Origin: Mariprofundaceae bacterium
GTDB lineage: Bacteria > Pseudomonadota > Zetaproteobacteria > Mariprofundales > Mariprofundaceae
NCBI GenBank assembly: GCA_030950965.1
Contig: JAUZQP010000047.1
Coordinates: forward strand, 1 to 5,248
DNA length: 5,248 bases
Direction: 5' to 3'
Positions 1 through 5,248 of the stretch are shown piece after piece. Under the pieces are notes generated by a model. The model was not told the DNA's origin. It searched no databases and saw only the letters and a program-made list of their open reading frames with translations. Made by a program: the position numbers and the translations under genes. Positions within the stretch are counted from its first letter, which is position 1, and each line of letters starts with the position of its first letter.

Positions 1-118
1 TAACATTTTCTTCTTGTCTATTTCGCGAGGTTCTGCGTTACAAAAAGACTTATATAGCAGTGCTATACGTTGTTTTTTGTGCCTTGAATCTCGCGAAATA
101 TCCTGCGATAAAATGTTA
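1..118. repeat. Long nested inverted repeat, possible MITE-like intergenic element
   Basis: Four pairs of inverted arms are nested around one centre. TAACATTTT (1-9) pairs perfectly with AAAATGTTA (110-118). ATTTCGCGAG (20-29) pairs perfectly with CTCGCGAAAT (90-99) in the same register, and pairing continues through 30-33/86-89 with one G-T wobble. ACAAAAA (40-46) pairs with TTTTTGT (74-80) after a one-base shift. The core TATAGCA-G-TGCTATA (53-67) is a perfect odd-centred palindrome. The spacers between arms are of matching length but poorly paired. No ORF is evident in it. The nesting and matched ends suggest a folded small mobile or repeated intergenic element; that identity is inferred, since only one copy is visible. 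The left end coincides with the window edge, so the element may extend further. Confidence 0.7.
40..80 (-). terminator. Possible transcription terminator after the operon
   Basis: Read on the minus strand, downstream of the yibQ stop codon, the 15-bp palindrome at 53-67 would fold into an A/U-rich hairpin. It is followed within a few bases by a run of five T (complement of 42-46). A second A/T arm pair (40-46 with 74-80) can lengthen the stem, and the same structure reads similarly in the other direction. The stem is weak in GC and its apex leaves almost no loop unless the terminal pairs open, so this is not a textbook intrinsic terminator. Position after the last gene is the main support. 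The hairpin belongs to the larger palindrome and may simply be part of that element. Confidence 0.35.
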
Positions 119-128
119 AAAGACTTAT
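43..128. repeat. 11-bp direct repeat flanking half of the palindrome
   Basis: AAAAGACTTAT occurs at 43-53 and again at 118-128, 75 bp apart. The first copy lies inside the left half of the palindrome next to its core. The second begins on the last base of the palindrome. CTGCG also recurs at 33-37 and 104-108. Exact 11-bp identity in a stretch this short suggests internal duplication or a composite element, though the A/T-rich content makes chance less negligible. Confidence 0.5.
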
Positions 129-154
129 GCCCACCTACTTAATACCACGCGTGC

Positions 155-1177
155 TTATTTAGGCTGATGCAATAAAGCGGTCAATGGAACCAGTAAGCCA
201 TCAGCTTCATGAATATGTGCTTGGAGGAATGCTAGGCTCTTCGGATTGGCGTGAAAGATCACAATACAGCCACCCTTTTTAGCCGCACGCTTGAGAATCG
301 TTTTCCACATGCGTGCCAGTGCTTGCTCACTGCGATCATTATCAAGGAAGAAGCGACGACTGCCCCAGACAAGTCCTGCTTTGGCTGCCTGTACACGACC
401 AACCGATTGCGCAGTGGTTAATGAATCAAGGAAAAACAAACCATGATCACGGTTGATCTTCATTAACCAACGCATGGCATCAGCTTGCTCGGTCAACATC
501 GAACCCATGTGATTGCTCACCCCACTGACGTGAGGAATACGCCGCAAGGTTTTCTCCATCATGCGCTGCATTTGTGCTTCATTCATGGTAGCCGTCAAGC
601 CCGTTTTACCCATCATTTTATCAGCAATATCAGGGTCTTTAGGTTCCATGGGCATATGCAGCATGATGATATGCCCTGCATGGTATGCCTTATTGGCTGC
701 TGCCACAGCATCGGGTGCATCAGGTAAAATAGAAAAAGTAAGGGGAGCAGGCAAGCCCAAAGCTGTATCCACAGCATCCATACCATAACCCACATCATCC
801 ATAACCAAAGCCAACCCACGATCAGCCTGCGCTACAGTAGTGCGAGGCTGCGGATTGGGCTCAGTTGCCGCTGGTGTAACTGCCGCAGGGTCGGTAACCA
901 TTGTTGATTCATCTGTGTTAGTTGCCGCTATTGGTGCTTCTGCTGGTGCTTCGGTATTCGTGTTGGCTGGCTCATATAATGCACCATAAGGGTCAGCGGC
1001 TGGCTCCTCAGAAGTAGCCATCCTCTGTTCTGTTGCTTCCTTTAAATACTGAACCTTTTCGGGCATTAAATAATAGACCAAAGCAGCAGCAATGACGATG
1101 ACAACCAGTGCCACTGATACCCATAATTTAACCGAGCCGCGCTGATCTTGCGGCAACGACGTATGCATTGAGTTCAT
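155..1177 (-). CDS. yibQ: Divergent polysaccharide deacetylase family protein (YibQ-like)
   Basis: The 340-residue product belongs to the divergent polysaccharide deacetylase (DUF610, YibQ) family, related to NodB-type carbohydrate esterases; its substrate is not established. A short N-terminus precedes one membrane segment (about 17-38), then a Pro/Ala/Thr/Glu-rich linker (about 55-118) and the catalytic-like domain (about 120-336). Family blocks visible are LALVMDDVGYG (122-132) with paired Asp127/128, PLTFSILP (145-152), MLHMPMEP (172-179), SNHMGSMLT (221-229), FFLDSLTT (248-255) and the late IFHANPKS with His309. The domain therefore probably sits in the periplasm on an anchor. ATG at 1177 is chosen over TTG at 1180 because AGGGAGGT lies 5 nt upstream of the ATG but only 2 nt from the TTG. 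The start shares one base with the ctpA stop (TGATG), implying translational coupling. Family assignment is firm; deacetylase activity is inferred. Confidence 0.9.
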   Translation of the reverse strand: MNSMHTSLPQDQRGSVKLWVSVALVVIVIAAALVYYLMPEKVQYLKEATEQRMATSEEPAADPYGALYEPANTNTEAPAEAPIAATNTDESTMVTDPAAVTPAATEPNPQPRTTVAQADRGLALVMDDVGYGMDAVDTALGLPAPLTFSILPDAPDAVAAANKAYHAGHIIMLHMPMEPKDPDIADKMMGKTGLTATMNEAQMQRMMEKTLRRIPHVSGVSNHMGSMLTEQADAMRWLMKINRDHGLFFLDSLTTAQSVGRVQAAKAGLVWGSRRFFLDNDRSEQALARMWKTILKRAAKKGGCIVIFHANPKSLAFLQAHIHEADGLLVPLTALLHQPK

Positions 1178-2532
1178 CAAGCACCTCCCTGCTTATTTTG
1201 CCGTGCATCAAGCACATGCATGGCTTTAAGTACATCAAAGGCACGTTGCAACTGGGTGTCCATTTTCAAACGTTTTTTAAGCAACTCAGTGACGGTATTG
1301 GTCGATTCGCTCACCTTGCTCATAGATTTCTTCACGGCTTTTTTACCATTAGCATTTTCTAAATGACCTTTATGATCGCGCTCAGAGATATTAAAGGACG
1401 GTTCCTTATCTTTCCCGGCCTTGATGATTTGCTGCACAACTTTGACATCAGGTACAATACCCGTTGCCTGAATAGAACGACCATTGGGCGTATAATACAG
1501 TGAAGTAGTCAGTTTAATTGCAGTACCATCTGGCAGAGGAATGATGCGCTGCACCGACCCTTTACCAAAGGATTTCTCCCCCATAATAACAGCGCGTTGA
1601 TTGTCTTGCAGTGCACCTGAAACAATTTCCGAGGCTGAGGCTGAACCACGATTAATCAATACAATGAGCGGCTTCCCATGAATCGCATCACCTGCTTCAG
1701 CAGAAAAGATTGTGTTTTTACCCACGCGTGATTTGGTACTCACAATATCGCCTGATTCTAAAAAAAGATCACTGACTGCCGCAGCCTGATCCAGCAAGCC
1801 ACCAGGATTATTGCGTAAATCAAAGACGACACCTTCTAAAGGACCGCCATTTTCTTTCTCTAAATCAGCAATCTGTTTTTTTAGCTCGTCAGCCGCATTG
1901 AGGCGAAATTGAGACAGGCGCAACCAGGCATAGCCTGGTGATAACATGCCACCTTTAACAGATTTCACCTTGATGATCGCTCGCACCAATTTAATCTCTA
2001 GGGGGCGTGTTTCAGTTTCGCGAAAAATGGTCAGTGTAATACTGGTACCTGGCTCGCCGCGCATGATGCTCACCGCTTCTGGCAGCGTAAGGTCCCTCGC
2101 CAGTGCATCATCAATTTTTATAATTAAGTCACCAGCTTTGATGCCAGCACGCCATGCAGGTGTGTCTTCGATAGGGGAAATAATTCGAATACCACCCTCT
2201 GCATGTGAAATTTCGATCCCTAAACCGCCAAAGCGACCATTGGTTTCTACCTGCATTTGTTTGAACATCTCTTTGTTCATATAGGTGGAGTGAGGGTCAA
2301 GGCTGGCTAACATGCCACTCAAAGCACCATCAATCAGCTCTTCATCGCTTTTTTCTTTGACGTATATACGCTTCACCGCGCTCAACACTTGGGCGAATTT
2401 GTCCAGCTGTTTAAAATCAGTTGCTGCTGTTGCTTCTTGGTAGCTTAACGAAGGGCTCCATGCTACAACGGCAGTCACTGCCACGATCAGCGTTGCTGCT
2501 AATAATGTCCAACGTGTTTTATTCAAGCGCAT
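1177..2532 (-). CDS. ctpA: S41-family carboxyl-terminal processing protease (CtpA/Prc-like)
   Basis: This 451-residue serine endopeptidase trims or degrades periplasmic proteins from their C-termini. An N-terminal signal or anchor (about 8-25) is followed by a helical region, a PDZ domain beginning near GRFGGLGIEI (99-108) and running to about 185, and the S41 catalytic domain (about 195-370). The Ser-Lys dyad is visible: Ser299 in RGSASASEI and Lys324 in FGKGSVQ, with Gln328 four residues on, matching the 25- and 4-residue spacings of P. aeruginosa CtpA and E. coli Prc. VVFDLRNNPGG (235-245) is another S41 hallmark. A Lys/Ser-rich, probably flexible stretch (about 371-411) leads into a C-terminal helix. 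ATG at 2532 has AGAGGT 5 nt upstream. Homologues control peptidoglycan hydrolases through tetratricopeptide adaptors; no adaptor is encoded here. The protein is CtpA-sized rather than the much longer E. coli Prc. Confidence 0.95.
   Translation of the reverse strand: MRLNKTRWTLLAATLIVAVTAVVAWSPSLSYQEATAATDFKQLDKFAQVLSAVKRIYVKEKSDEELIDGALSGMLASLDPHSTYMNKEMFKQMQVETNGRFGGLGIEISHAEGGIRIISPIEDTPAWRAGIKAGDLIIKIDDALARDLTLPEAVSIMRGEPGTSITLTIFRETETRPLEIKLVRAIIKVKSVKGGMLSPGYAWLRLSQFRLNAADELKKQIADLEKENGGPLEGVVFDLRNNPGGLLDQAAAVSDLFLESGDIVSTKSRVGKNTIFSAEAGDAIHGKPLIVLINRGSASASEIVSGALQDNQRAVIMGEKSFGKGSVQRIIPLPDGTAIKLTTSLYYTPNGRSIQATGIVPDVKVVQQIIKAGKDKEPSFNISERDHKGHLENANGKKAVKKSMSKVSESTNTVTELLKKRLKMDTQLQRAFDVLKAMHVLDARQNKQGGA
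1181..1190 (-). promoter_or_regulatory. Strong ribosome binding site for yibQ, inside the end of ctpA
   Basis: On the minus strand AGGGAGGT lies within the last codons of ctpA and ends about 5 nt before ATG at 1177. It decides the yibQ start against the adjacent TTG at 1180, which would leave only 2 nt of spacing. Confidence 0.75.
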
Positions 2533-2610
2533 GGCTCACCTCTACTTTTTAATTTAATCATCGAATAATACTTAGCCTGAATAATTCAGGTTAGGAAGGG
2601 CTTATTGAAA
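2533..2610. other. Intergenic gap between envC and ctpA
   Basis: This 78-bp A/T-rich stretch is the only non-coding interval within the gene cluster. It holds the ctpA ribosome binding site (AGAGGT, minus strand, 5 nt before the ATG) and the inverted repeat centred at 2583. TATTAT and GATTAAAT stretches could act as a -10 element, but no matching -35 at proper spacing is clear, so an internal promoter is only possible. Confidence 0.5.
2571..2595. promoter_or_regulatory. Inverted repeat in the envC-ctpA gap, possible regulatory or processing site
   Basis: CCTGAAT (2576-2582) and ATTCAGG (2584-2590) are perfect inverted arms around one base. Pairing can extend to 2571 and 2595 with two G-T wobbles on the plus strand; those become A-C mismatches in the leftward transcript, so the sense RNA keeps mainly the 7-bp core. 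No T-run follows in the sense direction, which argues against an intrinsic terminator. It lies 39 bp upstream of the ctpA start, in the only gap between genes. It could be a DNA-binding site or an RNA stem that separates expression of the two halves. I see no convincing -35/-10 pair. Confidence 0.4.
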
Positions 2611-3819
2611 TTAACCACGACACCATTTCTCAGGGTTGGTGACATGACCACTGACGCGCATTTCAAAATAGAGGCGCACCCGTTCAATCCACCCCGTGGA
2701 ACCCGCATCACTCACAATATCGCCAGCTTTGACGCGATCACCAATTTTTTTATACATGGCATCATTGTGCGCATAAATACTCATCACGCCACCACCATGC
2801 TCAACAATCATCATCAGGCCGAAACCACCAAACCAATCGGCGTAACGCACAACACCATTGGCAATAGCTCGCACTTTGCGACCTCGTTTACTGTTGGATG
2901 CTGGGGCAATCAATACCCCCTTCAGTTTCGGTCTGTTTTGATCTAAACGCGCACCATAATGTGCCACCAGCTTACCCCGTAATGGCCACGGAATGTTCCC
3001 TCTGTGTTTACGGATATTGCCTGTGATATTGTACGGTATGGGAATAACGACACGACCTTTTTTGTCTGGTTTCCCATGTTTTTTAGCAGCTTTTTTACGT
3101 GCTTCGATTTGATGTTCAATGCGTTTAAGCAAACCAATCAAACCCTTCTGCTGCAATGCTAATGTTGCATCCCTATCCTTTTTCAAATGGACATTGCTGC
3201 GCACTTTACGCGCCAAATTACGTTTGGCACGCAGTTGTTGCTTGGCTATCTGAGCGACCTGTTTCTTTTGTTGCCGCAATTGGGTGAGTGCTTGTTGTTT
3301 GTCTTGCAAGGTTGCTTGCGCGACTTGCAGGTTCTTAATCGAATTTTGGAGTTTGGTACGGTCATACTGTTGTTGTTTTACCACGGATGCCAGCATGTAT
3401 TGACGGTGAGGAATTTCCGTCACGGGCGTACCTGCCAACACATCCAACCAACTGGGGGAACGCCCCGCTTGCCGCCATACAGCAGAGGACTCTTGCTGCA
3501 TACGTTCTTTGATCGTATGAATGGTGGTGGTTAATTGTTGAATTTTTTTCTTTAAAGCGGTGACTTTACTTCGCACTGACCTTTCTTCTTTTTGAACTGC
3601 ATCCAACGCTTGCTTAGCTTTAACCCAAGCTTGGTCTAACACCCGTAGCTGACGGTTAAGTCCACCCAGCTGATTCTCCAGTGCGTGTCGTGTCTGTGCT
3701 AATTCAAGGCGTTCTTTTTTAAGTTGGGCAAGTTGACCTTGGATATTAGCTGCTGCTGCAAGCACCGAGTTGCTCAACAATAGAACCATCAACAAGCAGA
3801 TAAAACGAAATTTAAACAC
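2611..3819 (-). CDS. envC: EnvC-like murein hydrolase activator (degenerate LytM/M23 domain)
   Basis: The 402-residue product is close in length to E. coli EnvC (about 419). EnvC is a periplasmic, FtsEX-linked activator of the septal amidases AmiA and AmiB. A cleavable signal peptide (MFKFR n-region, hydrophobic 6-20, VLA-AAA) is followed by two Gln/Lys-rich coiled-coil segments (about 25-115 and 148-245), a basic stretch (241-256) and a C-terminal LytM domain (about 278-398). The LytM fold is recognisable from GVVRYADWFGGFG and VEHGGGVMSIYAHN. The zinc ligands of active enzymes are lost: HxGxD reads Leu299...Leu303 and HxH reads Arg382-Leu-Tyr384, with only the YAH histidine (350) left. It therefore probably activates amidases rather than cutting murein. 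GTG at 3819 is preferred because it supplies the charged n-region; ATG at 3789 starts inside the hydrophobic core. The start overlaps the rlmH end by 8 nt, and AGGGG is about 13 nt upstream, so coupling is likely. Confidence 0.9.
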   Translation of the reverse strand: MFKFRFICLLMVLLLSNSVLAAAANIQGQLAQLKKERLELAQTRHALENQLGGLNRQLRVLDQAWVKAKQALDAVQKEERSVRSKVTALKKKIQQLTTTIHTIKERMQQESSAVWRQAGRSPSWLDVLAGTPVTEIPHRQYMLASVVKQQQYDRTKLQNSIKNLQVAQATLQDKQQALTQLRQQKKQVAQIAKQQLRAKRNLARKVRSNVHLKKDRDATLALQQKGLIGLLKRIEHQIEARKKAAKKHGKPDKKGRVVIPIPYNITGNIRKHRGNIPWPLRGKLVAHYGARLDQNRPKLKGVLIAPASNSKRGRKVRAIANGVVRYADWFGGFGLMMIVEHGGGVMSIYAHNDAMYKKIGDRVKAGDIVSDAGSTGWIERVRLYFEMRVSGHVTNPEKWCRG

Positions 3820-4264
3820 GATGATACGGGTGCCCCTGTACAATAGTCCATGCGCGATAAAGTTGTTCGACCACCAGCAGACGGGCCATTTGATGCGGCA
3901 GCGTAAGTGCTGACAACGACCAGCATTGTGCCGCCTGCTGGCGGATGCTAGCGCTGACACCATCTGTCCCACCGATGACAAAATCCTGTGTAGCATTTGC
4001 TGCCATGCTTTGCAAGGTATCAGCCCATTGCACGCTGCTGCGGGCTTTGCCACACGCATCAAATAAGATGTAGCCAGCCCGAGCATGCTGTAAAATTTGC
4101 CGCTCTTCTTCCTGTTTACGTTGTGCTGATTGCTTGCCACGCCCTTCGCTTAACTCAATCAACTGCAATTCACAGCCGTGTGAGCCAAAACGCTTACGGT
4201 AGCGTTGTTCACAAGCGGCATAATCCGTTTGCATTTTACCTACCACAATCAAACGTAACTTCAT
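3812..4264 (-). CDS. rlmH: 23S rRNA pseudouridine-1915 N3-methyltransferase RlmH
   Basis: RlmH is a cytoplasmic SPOUT-class enzyme that uses S-adenosylmethionine to methylate pseudouridine 1915 (E. coli numbering) in helix 69 of 23S rRNA on assembled 70S ribosomes. The 150 residues compare with 155 in E. coli. It begins MKLRLIVVGK. The knot region contains the glycine-rich loop FVIGGTDG (94-101), and the C-terminus carries the signature TLPHQMARLLVVEQLYRAW (120-138) ending in HPYHR. The last residue is Val where E. coli has Glu; the preceding HPYHR is intact. Its ATG overlaps the rsfS stop as ATGA. Its last 8 nt overlap the proposed envC start. rsfS-rlmH adjacency is common in bacteria and supports the call. 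Confidence 0.97.
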   Translation of the reverse strand: MKLRLIVVGKMQTDYAACEQRYRKRFGSHGCELQLIELSEGRGKQSAQRKQEEERQILQHARAGYILFDACGKARSSVQWADTLQSMAANATQDFVIGGTDGVSASIRQQAAQCWSLSALTLPHQMARLLVVEQLYRAWTIVQGHPYHRV

Positions 4265-4626
4265 TCCGCTGCGGTCACTTCTTCCACGGCTTCTTCTTGT
4301 GGTCTAGCCCACAAACTTTCGAGTTGAAAGTTATCTCGAATCTCAGGCAAGAACAGATGAACGATCACATCTCCAAGGTCAACAAGCAGCCACTCCATCG
4401 CTTCGCGACCTTCAACCTTAACAGGTAAACCTAAACTATGTGCAGCCTCGGCAACACCTTGTGCCATAGCATCCAATTGCCGACCACTACGGCCACTGGC
4501 AATAATAAAGCGATCCGCAAACGCGCAACGCCCCTGCACATTCATCTGCATAACATTGACAGCTTTTTTATCCTCTAATGCAGTCATTACATCGTCACTT
4601 AAACGTTCCACTGTATATTCACTCAT
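4261..4626 (-). CDS. rsfS: Ribosome silencing factor RsfS
   Basis: RsfS (YbeB/Iojap, DUF143 family) binds ribosomal protein L14 on the large subunit and blocks 30S-50S joining, slowing translation in starvation and stationary phase. The 121-residue product spans the whole single-domain family. The core reads FADRFIIASGRSGRQ (about 36-50), then VKVEGREAMEWLLVDLGDVIVHLF (about 69-92), then the YY/FQLE-type end in NFQLESLW (99-106). An acidic tail of about a dozen residues (EEAVEEVTAAE) follows and looks dispensable. The ATG overlaps the nadD stop by 8 nt. GGAG lies about 12 nt upstream, rather distant, so translation may depend on coupling to nadD. The nadD-rsfS-rlmH order is widely conserved. 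Confidence 0.97.
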   Translation of the reverse strand: MSEYTVERLSDDVMTALEDKKAVNVMQMNVQGRCAFADRFIIASGRSGRQLDAMAQGVAEAAHSLGLPVKVEGREAMEWLLVDLGDVIVHLFLPEIRDNFQLESLWARPQEEAVEEVTAAE

Positions 4627-5248
4627 CTATGTTATTGTCTCCATAACCGTACCATTGTTGTAATGTTTTTTTTATCGCTGCTGATTGCTGAATCAAGCTG
4701 CTATCACCGACTCGCAAGGCTTGACGTAATGCTGTAGCCGAAATATCTGGCAACGTGCCAGGAACAAAAACGACATGCCCTGCCCCCTGCCATTCGCCTT
4801 GTTGCCACGCTGTTAGCTCACAGTTTTTCCAACCTGAAAGTGTGTGCGGTGCAACACCCACCCGCGAAAAAACAGCAACGTTACATAATTTGCGGTGAAT
4901 GGGGTAGTCTAACCATGATTCCATACTCGCCCAAGCATCCATCCCCAATATAAATAACGGTACAATATACGGGTTTAGATGACGGAAACGCGCCAATGTT
5001 TGGCTGCTAGGGATGGCAACATCAGCGTTGACCTCCCAATCTAGCACCGTCACTTTAGGTATATCAGCGAACATTGTCGTGACCAAGTGCAAGCGTTGTT
5101 GCGGACTAATAGTGGAAAGCGTACGGTGAACCGCTAAACCAACAGGGACAACCCACAAGGCATCCAAGTTCAATTGTTGCAAAGCCCGTTCAACCAAGCA
5201 GCGATGACCATGATGTGGCGGATTAAAGCTACCACCGAAGAGGCCTAT
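4619..5248 (-). CDS. nadD: Nicotinate-nucleotide adenylyltransferase NadD (5' end cut by window edge)
   Basis: NadD joins ATP and nicotinate mononucleotide to give deamido-NAD, the shared late step of NAD synthesis. Reading leftward from the window edge, the frame opens with IGLFGGSFNPPHHGHR. This contains the nucleotidyltransferase signature GGSFNPPHxGH, whose histidines bind ATP phosphates. A TTG at 5197 opens an apparently shorter ORF but lies after this motif, so it cannot be the true start. The gene continues past the right edge, probably by only a few codons, because the motif normally sits near the N-terminus. The second family motif, ISATALR (an xSxTxxR form), lies near the C-terminus. 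WAS in DAWASMESW is also typical of the middle region. The 209 residues present nearly fill the family's usual length. No promoter is visible because the 5' region is outside the window. Confidence 0.96.
   Translation of the reverse strand: MGLFGGSFNPPHHGHRCLVERALQQLNLDALWVVPVGLAVHRTLSTISPQQRLHLVTTMFADIPKVTVLDWEVNADVAIPSSQTLARFRHLNPYIVPLFILGMDAWASMESWLDYPIHRKLCNVAVFSRVGVAPHTLSGWKNCELTAWQQGEWQGAGHVVFVPGTLPDISATALRQALRVGDSSLIQQSAAIKKTLQQWYGYGDNNIDE

Noticed and set aside
2016..2025. TTTCGCGAAA palindrome matching the CGCGA arms of the left-end element
   Set aside because: It lies in the ctpA reading frame, encodes ordinary residues of the protein and lacks the other arms, so it is probably coincidental.
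1946..2284. Plus-strand open frames opposite the genes (for example here, and at 2605-2946, 3187-3534 and 3997-4428)
   Set aside because: Each lies antisense to a gene with clear family motifs, and none shows a recognisable domain or a convincing upstream ribosome binding site.
2571..2595. Inverted repeat as an intrinsic terminator between envC and ctpA
   Set aside because: No T-run follows in the direction of transcription, and two outer pairs become A-C mismatches in the sense RNA.
3820..4140. N-terminal extension of the envC frame across rlmH
   Set aside because: The extra residues are an out-of-frame reading of the well-supported rlmH gene, look like no EnvC sequence, and would bury the signal peptide inside the protein.
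5195..5197. TTG as the start of a complete 192-residue nadD
   Set aside because: The frame stays open to the window edge and the upstream codons encode the essential GGSFNPPHHGH motif, so the gene is cut at the edge rather than starting here.

Overview
The window holds one leftward (minus-strand) gene cluster of six genes and a short non-coding stretch at its left end. In transcription order, right to left, the genes are nadD (5' end cut by the window edge), rsfS, rlmH, an envC-type murein hydrolase activator, a ctpA-type S41 carboxyl-terminal processing protease, and a YibQ-type divergent polysaccharide deacetylase. I see no RNA gene, insertion sequence, CRISPR array or prophage gene.

The layout looks like a single operon. 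nadD/rsfS overlap by 8 nt, rsfS/rlmH by 4 nt (ATGA), rlmH/envC by 8 nt if the GTG start proposed here is right, and ctpA/yibQ share one base (TGATG). The only gap is 78 bp between envC and ctpA. It contains a perfect 7-bp inverted repeat and may carry an internal regulatory or RNA-processing site.

The first three genes serve cytoplasmic housekeeping: NAD synthesis, ribosome silencing and 23S rRNA methylation. The last three all carry an N-terminal export signal or membrane anchor and belong to envelope families: amidase activation at the septum, periplasmic proteolysis and a predicted polysaccharide deacetylase. The cluster therefore couples a ribosome/NAD module to a cell-wall remodelling module.

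The organism is a Gram-negative bacterium, most likely a proteobacterium of moderate GC content (judged by eye, not computed). From general knowledge, nadD-rsfS-rlmH followed directly by an M23 activator, an S41 protease and a divergent deacetylase fits alphaproteobacterial or zetaproteobacterial order. In typical gammaproteobacteria rlmH is instead followed by mrdA/rodA, and gpmI-envC-ctp-yibQ lies elsewhere. I cannot settle the lineage from this window.

The least ordinary part is the left end (1-154), downstream of yibQ. Bases 1-118 form a long interrupted palindrome with matching 9-bp ends, 10-bp CGCGA-containing arms, a 7-bp A/T arm pair and a perfect 15-bp central palindrome. This resembles a small MITE-like or other repeated intergenic element that may also end transcription. 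The genes themselves are conventional; I found no convincing new system among them.
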